Made by a program: the position numbers and the translations under genes. From Tautonia plasticadhaerens (GTDB lineage Bacteria; Planctomycetota; Planctomycetia; Isosphaerales; Isosphaeraceae): DNA of 64,000 nt. The notes beneath the pieces were generated by a model that was not told the DNA's origin, did not search any database, and was given only the letters and a program-made list of their open reading frames with translations. This document shows positions 9,683-18,396 of the stretch, piece by piece. The stretch lies in assembly GCF_007752535.1 (NCBI RefSeq), contig NZ_CP036426.1:1984001-2048000 (forward strand), written 5' to 3'. Every line of letters begins with the position of its first letter. Positions within the stretch are counted from its first letter, which is position 1.

Positions 9683-10987
9683 ATGGCCTCGCTCCAGAAG
9701 AAGGGCAACTGCTGGTACTGCCAGTTCTACTGGCGGAGACGCCGCCACACCTTCTCGGTGGGCCGGGTGACACCCGCCCAGGCCGAGGCGAGGGCGAGCA
9801 GGGCCCAGGAGATCGTGGATCTCCTCGAACGCGGGGTCCTGAAGTTACCCGACGGCGTCGACGTCGCGGCCTTCGTCAGGCACGACGGGCAGCCCCCCGC
9901 CCCGCTCGCACGGCAGATGGCGTCGCAGACGCTCACCCTCGCCGAGCTGCGGGACGCGTACCTCTCGGCCCACGGGGCCGCCCACGAGGCGAAGTCCCTC
10001 TACACGGCGCGTATCCACCTGGACCACGTCGTGGAGACCCTCGGGGCGAAGTTCGACCCCCGCACGACCGAGCTCGCCGACCTCCAGCGGCACGTCGACC
10101 GCAGGTGCCCGGGCGTCTCCCCCGTCACCGCCGCCAAGGAGCTCTCGACGCTCCGCACCGCCTGGAACTGGGGCGTACGACTCAAGCTCCTCTCCGGGAC
10201 GTGCCCCGTGAAGGGCCTGGTCTATCCCAAGGTCGACGAGAAGCCGCCGTTCCAGACCCGCTCCGAGATCGAGCGGCAGCTGGACGGGCTCGACGACACG
10301 CGGCGGGATGAGCTCTGGGACGCCCTCGACCTGACCCTCCCCGAGATCGAGGCGTTCCTCGGGGTCGTCCGCTCGGGGGCCGCCCACCCGTGGATCTTCC
10401 CGCTCGTCGCCACCGCCGCCCACGCGGGCCTGAGGCGGAGCGAGCTGGTGCGGGCGAGGAAGGCGGACGTCGACCTGGACGCCCTGGTCCTGACCGTCCG
10501 CGAGAGGAAGCGCATCAAGGGGAAGCGGACGACCCGGCGGGTCTCGCTCTCGACCGCCCTCGCCGGGATCCTCGAAGGATGGCTCGCCGAGCACCCCGGC
10601 GGCCCGTCCCTCTTCGCACACGCCGAGGAGGTCGCCCGATCCAAGAAGCGAAGCCGAACCACCGGCCACGCGACGGGCGACGCACGGCCCAGCTCGCTGA
10701 AGGGACGCCTCGAGGGCGTCACGGAACGCGCCCGGCCCGGGATCCTGCCCCTCACCGAGCATGAGGTCTCGGACCATTTCCGCCGCACCATAACCGGCAC
10801 CGCCTGGTCGATCATGCCCGGGCTCCACTGCCTCCGCCACTCGTTCATCTCGGCCTGCGCCTCCAAGGGCCTCGACCAACGCATCATCGACGAGTGGGTC
10901 GGGCACCAGACCGACGAGCAGCGTCGGCGATACCGGCACCTCTATCCCTCGGTGCAGCGGGAGGCGATGAAGAGCGTGTTCGGCTGA
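9683..10987 (+). CDS. Tyrosine recombinase (integrase) of the integrated replicon
   Basis: 434 residues. Site-specific recombinase of the phage-integrase family, expected to recombine an element attachment site with the tRNA-Leu 3' end just upstream. Visible catalytic elements are the first arginine in HAGLRRSEL (about 250), the HxxR box HCLRHSF (about 382), the later histidine in WVGHQTDEQ, and the nucleophilic tyrosine in RRRYRHLYP (about 417-421). The N-terminal ~150 residues look like an arm-binding plus core-binding region. The ATG follows the purine-rich gaaggagggcccg, a good ribosome binding site. The catalytic set looks complete, so the enzyme may be active. Confidence 0.92.
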   Translation: MASLQKKGNCWYCQFYWRRRRHTFSVGRVTPAQAEARASRAQEIVDLLERGVLKLPDGVDVAAFVRHDGQPPAPLARQMASQTLTLAELRDAYLSAHGAAHEAKSLYTARIHLDHVVETLGAKFDPRTTELADLQRHVDRRCPGVSPVTAAKELSTLRTAWNWGVRLKLLSGTCPVKGLVYPKVDEKPPFQTRSEIERQLDGLDDTRRDELWDALDLTLPEIEAFLGVVRSGAAHPWIFPLVATAAHAGLRRSELVRARKADVDLDALVLTVRERKRIKGKRTTRRVSLSTALAGILEGWLAEHPGGPSLFAHAEEVARSKKRSRTTGHATGDARPSSLKGRLEGVTERARPGILPLTEHEVSDHFRRTITGTAWSIMPGLHCLRHSFISACASKGLDQRIIDEWVGHQTDEQRRRYRHLYPSVQREAMKSVFG

Positions 10988-11049
10988 TCGGCCCGCGGGC
11001 GAGGGCCCTTGGGGCGGAAGGACGACTCCCCGTCCCCGCCGCGGCGCCG

Positions 11050-11138
11050 ATCATCGGACACACGACCAATGAGACGAGGAGAGGTATCGGAACCTCGACC
11101 CGTCCGTCCAGCGGCAAGCCCTCGTGAAGATTTCTTGA
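11050..11138 (+). pseudogene. C-terminal relic of a second integrase
   Basis: The 332 bases after the integrase gene hold no intact gene, but a frame starting with IIGHTTNETRR, and after a one-base shift RYRNLDPSVQRQALVKIS and a stop, matches the end of the neighbouring integrase (GHQTDEQRRRYRHLYPSVQ). It keeps the histidine and the tyrosine context. It is the tail of a related recombinase, left by an earlier insertion, deletion or recombination. Confidence 0.7.
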
Positions 11139-11319
11139 GCGCGAGTGACCCTGGTGAGGATGCCGCTGGACACGCAAACGGCCTCATCGCTGGGGCCATC
11201 CTGCACCCGGGGCGGGCTTCGTGTTGGTCATTAAAGAAGGTGTAAGGCAATCTCGATTGACTCGAAAATGTATGCCCTGACAAGATAACCAGGCTGGCTA
11301 GGCAGAGCGAGACACTCTC

Positions 11320-11559
11320 ATGAAATGGAAGCTTGCCGAGGCGAAGAACCGATTGAGCGTGGTCGTGAATCGGGCACTCAACGAGGGGCCGCAGACCATC
11401 ACCCGCCGGAACGATACGGTGGTCGTCATCTCGGCCGAGACGTACGCCGAGCTGACCGGACAGCGTCGGAGCTTCAAGGATTTCCTCATGAGCGGCCCAT
11501 CGCTCGAAAGGCACGACCTGGAACGCGACAAGAGCCCGATGCGGGATGTGGATTTGTGA
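11320..11559 (+). CDS. Phd/YefM-family antitoxin
   Basis: 79 residues. The N-terminus MKWKLAEAKNRLSVVVNRAL and the segment RRNDTVVVISAETYAEL match the Phd/YefM fold, which binds its own promoter and neutralises a partner toxin through its C-terminal tail (here SFKDFLMSGPSLERHDLERD). The stop overlaps the GTG of a PIN-domain toxin gene (GTGA at 11556-11559), the usual coupling for these modules, but the toxin is broken. The antitoxin is therefore probably an orphan that may still act as a repressor. Confidence 0.85.
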   Translation: MKWKLAEAKNRLSVVVNRALNEGPQTITRRNDTVVVISAETYAELTGQRRSFKDFLMSGPSLERHDLERDKSPMRDVDL

Positions 11560-11690
11560 ATGCGCTGCTCGATACGTGCGCTATCCGAGCGGCGGAAGCC
11601 CGCGTCTGATGCGGCGGTGGCCGCGGCGGTTCAGAACGAGGACGACTTCAAAGCGAGCGTTGCCGCAGCATCAACCCGTGGCGGGGGAAT
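11556..11690 (+). pseudogene. VapC-type PIN-domain toxin, frameshifted and truncated
   Basis: The GTG start overlaps the antitoxin stop and gives VNALLDTCAI, the normal N-terminus of VapC, with the first acidic active-site residue (LLDTC). The frame then stops after 17 residues. The expected continuation (RRKPASDAAVAAAVQNEDDF) appears one frame over, showing a frameshift, and the rest of the toxin is missing beyond about 11690. No functional PIN nuclease can be made. Confidence 0.72.
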
Positions 11691-11762
11691 AATTAGCCCG
11701 AGGCACGGGAATGACACCCGGGCAACGAGCCTCCTCGGTCCCCCGGACCTCGGTCGCCGATT

Positions 11763-14132
11763 TCAGCGGCCGCTCGCCCCGGCCGAGAGGAGCGAGACGA
11801 GGGCTTCGTGGTCGAGCGGCTTGATGAGGTGGTGGTCGAATCCCGCCTCCTTCGAGCGGCGGCGGTCCTCGTCCTGGCCGTAGCCCGTGACGGCGATGAT
11901 GACCGCGTCCCGGCAGCACTCCTCGTGCCGGAGCCGCGTGGCCACCTCATAGCCGTCCATGCCGGGCAGGCCGATGTCGAGCAGCACGAAATCCGGCCGG
12001 TGTCTCCTTGCCGTCTCGATGCCCTCGGGGCCGTCGTGGGCGACCGCCACCTCATGGCCGAGGAGCTCCAGCAGGCAGGCCATGCCCCGGGCCGTGTCGA
12101 CATTGTCATCGACGACGAGGATTCGGGACGATCGCGCCTCCACGGCGGTCGGGGCGAAGTTCGCCGGCGCCGGGGCGACGGGCCGGGGGACCCTGGGGAG
12201 CCGCACCGTGAACTCGCTTCCCCTGCCGAGGCCCTGGCTCGTGGCCGCGACCGTCCCGCCGTGCAGCTCGACCAGTTTCTTGACGACCGTCAGGCCGATC
12301 CCCAGGCCCCCCTCACTCCGGGCGAGCGAGCGGTCTCCCTGGACGAACAGCTCGAAGATCTGCGCCAGCTGCCCGGTAGGGATGCCGACGCCCTGGTCCC
12401 CGACTGAGATGACGATCTCGTCCCCTTGAGGGCGGGCCCGGAGGAGGATGTTCCCGCCGTTCTCGCTGTACTTGGCCGCGTTGTTCAGGAGGTTCACCAC
12501 CACCTGTTCCATCCGGGTCGGGTCGACATCGGCCCACAGGTCGCCCCGGTCCATCGCGATTCGGAAGGTGTGCCTGCGCTCCTCGATGAGCGGCCTGACC
12601 GTGGCGGCGGCCCCTTCGAGGACGGGGGCCAGGTCGAGGACATCTCGCCTGAGCTCGATCTTGCCCCGGTTGATTCTGGAGACGTCCAGCAGGTCGTCGA
12701 TGAGCCGGGTCAGGTGCCTCATCTGCCGGGTGATGACCTCCATCGACCACTCGATGTGCTCCTGGAGGCCGCTCTTGGTCGAGAGCGTCACGGCGTTGCC
12801 GATGGCCGACAGCGGGTTCCGCAATTCGTGGGCGAGCATGGCGAGGAACTCGTCCTTCCGCCGGTCGGCCTGGGCGAGGTCCTCCACGCGGTGCCGGAGC
12901 GTGCGTTCCAGGCGCTTCCGCTCGGTGATGTCGCTGAAGAGGACGGCGACCCGGCGCTGCTCAGGCTCGCCGAGCCGGAAGGCGTAGAGGTCGAACCAGC
13001 GGCCCTCGAGGCCCTTCGCCTCGTTCTCGAACCGGATCGGCTCGCCCGTCCTGGCCACCCGGTCATAGGCCTCGAACCAGTGGTCCTCGTGGCCGGGATT
13101 CAGCTCGCGCATCCGCTTGCCCGTCGCGTCCCGCAACCCGGACTGCTTCTCGAAGGCCGGGTTGACCTCCAGGAACCGGTAATCCGCGGGCCGGTCGCCG
13201 TCGTAGAGCATCTCGATGACGCAATAGCCCTCGTCGATCGACGTGAAGAGCGTCCGGTACTGCTCCTCGCTCCGGCTTAACGCCCGCTCGGCCCGCCGCT
13301 GCTCGCTCGCGTCGTGGAAGACGAGGACGACCCCCGTGATTCGGCCGTCGTTGCCGAGGATGGGGGCGGCGCTGTCCTCGATGACGTGCTCGGACCCATC
13401 CTTCGCCACGAGCACAGTGTGATTGGCCAGCCCCTGAATCCTGCCGGTCGCAAAGACCGCGTCGACCGGGCTGGGCACGGGGGCTCGGGTCGCCTCGTTG
13501 AGGATGACGAAGACCGCGTCGAGCGGCCTGCCGGACACCTGGGAAATACTCCAGCCGGTCAAGTGCTCGGCGACGGCGTTCATGAACACGACCCGGCCCG
13601 CGAAGTCGGTGGCGATGACCGCGTCGCCGATGCTGTTGAGGGTCGTGGAGAACCACTCGCCGGATGCCCTCAAGCTCGCCTCCACGAGCTTCTGCTCCGA
13701 GCCTTCCCTCCGCAGGCGGACGACCTCCGTGACGTCCTCGACGTGGTGGAGGATGTGGGCGACCTCGCCCCCGGGCGACAGGACCGGCGTGTTGAGCGGG
13801 CTCCAGTGCCGCTCCTCGAAGCCGCCGCCGGGCACGGGGATGTCGTATTTCTGGATGGGCATGCGGTCCGGCGCCCGGGTCAAGAGGACCCGCTCGAGCG
13901 AGGCCCGGAGGTTCCGCACGCCGGTGGCGCCCGGGTCGTCGGGATTGTCGGGGAAGGCCTCGAAGAGCCCCAGGCCGACGAGGCCGTCCCGCGTGGTGAG
14001 TGTGGCCCGGAGGTAGGAGTCGCTCACGGCGACGATGGTGAAGTGCTCGTCGGGCCGGAGCACGAGGAACGGGGTCGGCACGGCCTCGAAGAGGGCGCGG
14101 AAGTCGGGAGACGAGCCGGGATTGGTGACCAT
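11763..14132 (-). CDS. Hybrid histidine kinase with PAS sensors and a C-terminal receiver
   Basis: 789 residues. An N-terminal PAS region (FRALFEAVPTPFLVLRPDE) is followed by a second PAS (FSTTLNSIGDAVIATDFAGRV) and a third (YRTLFTSIDEGYCVIEM). The HisKA helix follows, with the phosphorylated histidine in FLAMLAHELRNPLSA (about 435). The ATPase domain has the N box NLLNNAAKYSENGG, G1 GDQGVGIP and G2 GGLGIGLT. The receiver domain has ILVVDDNVDTARG and the phosphoacceptor aspartate in LLDIGLPGMDGYE. No membrane segment is visible, so it is probably cytoplasmic. It is transcribed alone, away from the parB-like gene. The kinase at 24091 is a relative with the same HisKA-ATPase-receiver core but different sensor domains. 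Confidence 0.92.
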   Translation of the reverse strand: MVTNPGSSPDFRALFEAVPTPFLVLRPDEHFTIVAVSDSYLRATLTTRDGLVGLGLFEAFPDNPDDPGATGVRNLRASLERVLLTRAPDRMPIQKYDIPVPGGGFEERHWSPLNTPVLSPGGEVAHILHHVEDVTEVVRLRREGSEQKLVEASLRASGEWFSTTLNSIGDAVIATDFAGRVVFMNAVAEHLTGWSISQVSGRPLDAVFVILNEATRAPVPSPVDAVFATGRIQGLANHTVLVAKDGSEHVIEDSAAPILGNDGRITGVVLVFHDASEQRRAERALSRSEEQYRTLFTSIDEGYCVIEMLYDGDRPADYRFLEVNPAFEKQSGLRDATGKRMRELNPGHEDHWFEAYDRVARTGEPIRFENEAKGLEGRWFDLYAFRLGEPEQRRVAVLFSDITERKRLERTLRHRVEDLAQADRRKDEFLAMLAHELRNPLSAIGNAVTLSTKSGLQEHIEWSMEVITRQMRHLTRLIDDLLDVSRINRGKIELRRDVLDLAPVLEGAAATVRPLIEERRHTFRIAMDRGDLWADVDPTRMEQVVVNLLNNAAKYSENGGNILLRARPQGDEIVISVGDQGVGIPTGQLAQIFELFVQGDRSLARSEGGLGIGLTVVKKLVELHGGTVAATSQGLGRGSEFTVRLPRVPRPVAPAPANFAPTAVEARSSRILVVDDNVDTARGMACLLELLGHEVAVAHDGPEGIETARRHRPDFVLLDIGLPGMDGYEVATRLRHEECCRDAVIIAVTGYGQDEDRRRSKEAGFDHHLIKPLDHEALVSLLSAGASGR

Positions 14133-14248
14133 GGCGAGGACGCTTGCACTATTTGTACCCGATGCAAATTCCCGGCGTCATGGCCGTCGGACTCGACCGC
14201 GAACGAGCACCGACTCGCACGAGGCAGTATCGGTGAGACGCCCCCCCG

Positions 14249-15406
14249 ATGATGGGATCCTGCTACGAGGGCGGCCGTGGTGACGACCGCGGCGATCCTA
14301 AGCCTGGATTCCAGATTGCGCACATACTAGTGTCTCTCGCTCAGCGAGCCTTGGGGATCGCGCCGCTCTTTGGATTCGACCCGGGTAGACAGCACGAAAC
14401 CCGAAGGGGGTTTTGTCGGTTTTCACGTGCTCAAACCCGGGAGGGATCCCTGAGCGCAGCCCTCGGCAGCAACGGGGAAGTCAGGGCCGGGTCCACGCTC
14501 GACGTGCCCTGGACGCTGATCCGCCCCTTCGCCGACCAGCCTCGGCACTATTTCGACGAAGTGGCGCTCCTTGAGCTCGCGCGGAGCATCCGCCAGGTCG
14601 GGCAGCTCCAGCCCGCGCTCGTCTGCCCGATCACAGACCCGTCCCACCAGTTCGAGTTGATCGACGGGCAGAGGCGCTGGCACGCCGTCCAGATCGCGGA
14701 GATCGATACCCTGAGGGTCGAGGTCCGCGAGGTGTCCGGCCCCGAGGAGCAGTTCCTGCTCTCGTTCGTGGCCAACTGCGGCCGCGCCAACAACACGCCG
14801 ATGGAGTACGCACACGGCTGCGGCCGGCTGAGGGAGAACGGGGCGACGCTCCAGGAGATCGCCGACACGATCGGCCGCTCGGTCGCCTTCGTGCAGCAGC
14901 ATCTCGTCTTCCTCGACCTCCACCCCGACCTGCAGGCCAGGCTCGAGCCCAAGGTCGGCAAGGCCGAACAGATGACCAAGCAGATGGCGCTCCTCCTCGC
15001 CCAGTTCTCCCACGAGGAGCAGATCACGCTCTTCAAACGTGCGCGGGGGCAGACGGCGGCCAAGGCCAAGCTGACCATCGTCCAGGCCATGCAGGCGCAG
15101 ACGCGCAGGACCAGGCAAACTCACGACGAGCCGGGGCCCTCCTCGACCGGGCGGAAGCCCACCGCGCAGGGCATGGCGGGGCTCGGCCGGTCCAGCAGGC
15201 CTTCCGAGATCCTCGGCGTCATCCGGACGGCGGTGGGAGGCCTCCTGACGTCGATCGAGCTCTGGCAGGCCCGGGGCGATCTCGATCGCCTGGGGGAAGC
15301 TGCCAGAGATGCGCCCTCTACGGCCACCGAGCTCTTGAAGGAGACGAGGGCGCTGCAGAAGAAGCTCGATGCAATCGTGGCGGAAGCAGAACGCGCCTTT
15401 CGTTGA
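14249..15406 (+). CDS. parB: ParB/RepB/Spo0J-family partition protein
   Basis: 385 residues if the ATG at 14249 is used; the first ~80 residues are unlike the family, so an internal start (for example GTG at 14330) is quite possible. The ParB N-domain begins near STLDVPWTLIRPFADQPRHY and includes the nucleotide-binding box IDGQRRWHAVQIAE and SFVANCGRANNTPMEYA. A helix-turn-helix follows (GATLQEIADTIGRSVAFVQQ), as in KorB/Spo0J. The C-terminal ~60 residues are helical and could dimerise. ParB proteins load onto a centromere and stimulate ParA. The gene is on the opposite strand from parA and about 1.5 kb away, which is unusual; the DNA it binds may be the repeat array at 17.9-20.4 kb. Confidence 0.85.
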   Translation: MMGSCYEGGRGDDRGDPKPGFQIAHILVSLAQRALGIAPLFGFDPGRQHETRRGFCRFSRAQTREGSLSAALGSNGEVRAGSTLDVPWTLIRPFADQPRHYFDEVALLELARSIRQVGQLQPALVCPITDPSHQFELIDGQRRWHAVQIAEIDTLRVEVREVSGPEEQFLLSFVANCGRANNTPMEYAHGCGRLRENGATLQEIADTIGRSVAFVQQHLVFLDLHPDLQARLEPKVGKAEQMTKQMALLLAQFSHEEQITLFKRARGQTAAKAKLTIVQAMQAQTRRTRQTHDEPGPSSTGRKPTAQGMAGLGRSSRPSEILGVIRTAVGGLLTSIELWQARGDLDRLGEAARDAPSTATELLKETRALQKKLDAIVAEAERAFR

Positions 15407-15718
15407 GCCTTGAACGGGAGCAGCGGCACGCGACGAGCCAGGAAGTGCCTCGCCGACGTGCCGCCGCTTCCCTTTTCCACCGGAATGTTCTGGTTCGAGC
15501 GGCGATGGCGGACCGGCACGGGACGCCCATCACCGCTGACGGGTTTCGTTCGAGTTTCGTGCTGTGTGCCCATCATCGGGCCGTCGTCATGCTCGGTTGG
15601 AGGCCGTGAAGAACGCGAGTAGGCCGCCGTGGCTCGGGGCTGACAGAAGCATGTTGAGGTGCCTGCCAAGACTTCCGGCGCGTGTCCTCCCCAGATCGGT
15701 TATTCCATCGACTCGGCG
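15407..15718. other. Convergent spacer after the parB-like gene
   Basis: No gene, strong hairpin or repeat was recognised in this 312-bp stretch between the convergent parB-like and DUF4385 genes. Confidence 0.4.
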
Positions 15719-16195
15719 TCATCCGCGGTCCTGCTTCCAGGCCGCCTTCTGTTTCGCGTAAGCCGGTTTTGCCTCAGCCCTCCGCCACGCCTCGTAGAAG
15801 ATGCGGGCACACTCGGCCTTCACCGGGTCGCCCGTCCCCTGCTCGAGCTGATGCTTGTCCCCGGGGTCGTACTTCCGCCCGCCCTTGTAGTTGGCGTAGC
15901 GCCTGGCGCGGGTGAACCCCATCTGGAGGAACTTCCTGGCCATGTCGGCGCCGACGAAGTCGCCCTGCCCGAGATACGCGAGGAACATCTCGTAGATGGC
16001 CTCGCTGCTGGCGCGGGCGATCTCGGGCGTCTTGAACCGCCAGTGGGGCACGAGCTCGCCCTTGTACGGCTCGCAGATCAGGACGCCCTGCTCGCCCTTG
16101 CCGACCCGGTAGGCCTCGGGATGGGCCCGGTAGTCCACGTCGGGCCGCCAGTGGTATTTGGACTTGTCGAAGTTCAGGTAGCTCGGCTTGTCCAT
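15719..16195 (-). CDS. DUF4385 family protein
   Basis: 158 residues. The sequence has the features of DUF4385: the tryptophan-rich start (FDKSKYHWRPD), AHPEAYRVGKGEQGVL, the strongly conserved LVPHWRFKTPEIA, and DMARKFLQMGFTRARRYAN. The family is soluble, widespread in bacteria and phages, and has no defined activity known to me. The start is supported by a ribosome binding site (gggaggcagc) directly upstream of the ATG. It lies downstream of parA and the 238-residue gene in the same orientation, so it may be cargo of the partition operon. Confidence 0.8.
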   Translation of the reverse strand: MDKPSYLNFDKSKYHWRPDVDYRAHPEAYRVGKGEQGVLICEPYKGELVPHWRFKTPEIARASSEAIYEMFLAYLGQGDFVGADMARKFLQMGFTRARRYANYKGGRKYDPGDKHQLEQGTGDPVKAECARIFYEAWRRAEAKPAYAKQKAAWKQDRG

Positions 16196-16241
16196 GCTGC
16201 CTCCCGCCGGACGTTGCGATACGCCATCACCCCGCGTTCGA

Positions 16242-16958
16242 TCAGGCTGCGGATTCCGCGCCGTACTTCCTGAGCAACGCCCTCAGGAAGGCGTTCTTGA
16301 GCTCGAGCGGATACGCCCGCGCCGTCGGAGTCCCCCACCGGCCGCGTTTGGGGATCATGTGCGGGTCGAGCTCGTCCATCGCCTCGTGAACGAGGAGCAC
16401 GAGCGCGTGGAACAACTCATTGGCCTTCGTGTCCCGCTGGCCGCTCCCGCTCCGGATCACCTCGAGCAGCTCGTCGGACATGCGGAGGGTCTCCGGCGTC
16501 ATGCTGATCTCGCGCCGCGGGGCCTTGGGCTTGGGCAGCCGGTCCTCATTCATCGCGGATGAGCGTTCCGGTATTCCGGAGGACAGCGGGACGGGCGTGG
16601 GAGATGGCGCGACCTGCGGGATCACCCGCTCCTCCCGCAATCTGATCGGCGGCGTCTCGGCAACGGGCGGCGCCGCGGCGGCTTGATAGGACGATGCAGG
16701 CGTCACCGGCCGGGCGACCGCCGGCGTGGCCGGCTCGGCGGCCCGGGTGGGCGGGACGACCACGGCTTGCGGAGCGTTCGCCACCGGGATCGTCTCGCTC
16801 GCGACGACCGCTGCCCTCCCCTCTTCCCGTTCGGGGGCCGGCGCCTTGGGCCGCCGCTGCGGCATCGGGCTCGGCTCGTCGAGGTAGTCGCCGAGGTCGC
16901 TCACGGGCGTCACGTCGAGGGTGAAGCTGTCGGGGATGCCGGGCTTGAACTTAGCCAT
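16242..16958 (-). CDS. ParA-coupled protein with a proline/alanine-rich linker, possible centromere adaptor
   Basis: 238 residues; not a family I recognise. A short N-terminus (AKFKPGIPDSFTLDVTPV) is followed by ~110 residues rich in Pro, Ala, Val and Glu, certainly a flexible linker. The C-terminal ~100 residues are ordered and mostly helical (ISMTPETLRMSDELLEVI, then ANELFHALVLLVHEAMDEL). The ATG overlaps the last 8 bases of parA, so both are made together. Small proteins encoded directly after ParA are often the DNA-binding partners (ParB, ParG, ParR type). With a ParB-like gene already present, this could be a second adaptor. That role is inferred from position only. Confidence 0.65.
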   Translation of the reverse strand: MAKFKPGIPDSFTLDVTPVSDLGDYLDEPSPMPQRRPKAPAPEREEGRAAVVASETIPVANAPQAVVVPPTRAAEPATPAVARPVTPASSYQAAAAPPVAETPPIRLREERVIPQVAPSPTPVPLSSGIPERSSAMNEDRLPKPKAPRREISMTPETLRMSDELLEVIRSGSGQRDTKANELFHALVLLVHEAMDELDPHMIPKRGRWGTPTARAYPLELKNAFLRALLRKYGAESAA

Positions 16959-17907
16959 TGACCACCTCCTGAGCAGCCTGGTCCTCGCCGATCACGGATT
17001 CGACGGTCTTGACGTCGGGGAGCGGATTGAGGGTCGCGCCGAACGCACCCTTGGCGCCTCGGTTGACCATCTCCTTGACGAGCCCGGCGTACTGGGCGGC
17101 CTGTTCCTTGCCCTCCGGGTGCTCGAAGATGGTGATGCGGCTCATCGTGGCCTCACGATACCGCACACTCCGGGCGATCGTGGTCGCGAAGACCAGCGCC
17201 GGCGTGAAGCGTTGCTTCAGGAGGTCGTGCACCTGGCGGTCGAGCGAGGTCGTCCGGTCGTAGTTGCCGAGCAGCACCCCAGCAAGATTGAGCTTCGGGT
17301 TGTACTGCTTCCTGACCTTGTCGATCGTACGCGTGAGCACCTCGAGTCCCTTCAAATCGTAGCCGCTCGGGAACGCGGGCACGATGTACCAGTCGGCGGC
17401 GATGAGGGCCGAGGTCATCAGGAAGTCGAGGTTCGGGGGCGTGTCGATCAGCACCACGTCGTAGTGGCCGCGCAAGCTGTCGATCGAGCGTTTGAGTCGC
17501 ATGCGGTGCTCGCGGCGAAGATCCTCGCCGTCCAGGTCGCTCGAGTTCTCGTCGGTCAGGAGCGTCAGGACCTCGTTCTCGAGGCGTGCCGAGACCGAGG
17601 AGAGCGCCCGGTGCCCCGGGACCACCGAGATCATCCCGTCGAAGCGTCCCTCGGGCGCGACGGCGATGCGCGAGCACGGCACCTTCGAGAGGTACGCGTC
17701 GGCCAGCGTGTACTTCCCCTGTCTGAGCGTCTCGTCGGGGTCGATCCCCAAATTGTCGGTCGAGTTGCACTGCGGGTCGGTGTCGATCACGCATGCCGAG
17801 TAGCCGAGCGAGGCAAAGGCGGCGGCCGTCGAGATGGTGCTCGAGGTCTTGCCGCACCCTCCCTTCTGATTCGCGAAGACGATGACCTGGGTTTCCCGGA
17901 ATCTCAT
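16951..17907 (-). CDS. parA: ParA-family partition ATPase
   Basis: 318 residues from the ATG at 17907. The deviant Walker A box FANQKGGCGKTSST lies at about residues 11-24 with the signature lysine, Walker A' is CVIDTDPQCN, and Walker B is YDVVLIDTPPNLDFL. Residues FPSGYDLKGLEVL are also typical. It lacks the N-terminal helix-turn-helix of P1-type ParA, so it is closer to the Soj/type Ib group. The protein would form ATP-dependent nucleoid-bound gradients that move plasmid copies. The upstream region is packed with CCGG palindromes, which are candidate operators or centromere. Confidence 0.92.
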   Translation of the reverse strand: MRFRETQVIVFANQKGGCGKTSSTISTAAAFASLGYSACVIDTDPQCNSTDNLGIDPDETLRQGKYTLADAYLSKVPCSRIAVAPEGRFDGMISVVPGHRALSSVSARLENEVLTLLTDENSSDLDGEDLRREHRMRLKRSIDSLRGHYDVVLIDTPPNLDFLMTSALIAADWYIVPAFPSGYDLKGLEVLTRTIDKVRKQYNPKLNLAGVLLGNYDRTTSLDRQVHDLLKQRFTPALVFATTIARSVRYREATMSRITIFEHPEGKEQAAQYAGLVKEMVNRGAKGAFGATLNPLPDVKTVESVIGEDQAAQEVVNG

Positions 17908-17949
17908 AAGCAAAAACGCGTTTTCAAAAAAATAATCGTTGCTGGCCCG

Positions 17950-18280
17950 CAGTATTCCGGAGCACCGGAATTCCGGGCAAGACGGAAAATGAGCCGGCAG
18001 GCGAGTTTTCCGGTATTCCGGAACTCCGGGAGACGGCCGCCGGGAGTCATGTATCGGATGGAGTCGCCGAGTGTTCCGGAGCTCCGGCATTCCGGGATAG
18101 CCGCACGAGACCGAGCGCGGATCTGCGGGCTGCGTCTCCTCCGGACTACCGGAGCTCCGGAGCACGGGCCGTTTGCCGAAGCTCGACCCCGGCCCGTGGC
18201 TCCCAAGCCCCGACTACCTGGGACGCCTCCCCGTGTCGGGGCCGATCTCCGGCAGCGACTCCTCCGGTATTCCGGAGGAG
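17950..18280. repeat. CCGG-N5-CCGG palindrome array upstream of parA
   Basis: Clusters of ccgg spaced by five bases recur near 17954 (ccggagcaccggaattccgg), 18011, 18075, 18138 and 18263. Each half-site pair makes a small dyad such as ttccggaattccgg or ctccggagctccgg. The same motif resumes at 19965 beyond the IS701 element. The position next to parA and before rep suggests binding sites for ParB, for the protein at 16242 or for the initiator. Confidence 0.75.
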
Positions 18281-18312
18281 TCCCGGGCGATTGGTGTCGT
18301 GCGCGCCCCGAT

Positions 18313-18330
18313 GTACCGGGATTTCGGGCA
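18313..18330 (+). repeat. Isolated perfect iteron copy near parA
   Basis: The 18-base unit taccgggatttcgggcat occurs here and is identical to the iteron at 20724, 2.4 kb away in front of rep. It lies on the parA side of the IS701 insertion, so before that insertion it was about 0.96 kb from the iteron array. Confidence 0.7.
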
Positions 18331-18396
18331 TACCCGAGCGGCCGCTGGAACGTCGCGATGCCCGGGGACGACGTGAGCCCGACCCCCACGCCCTAA

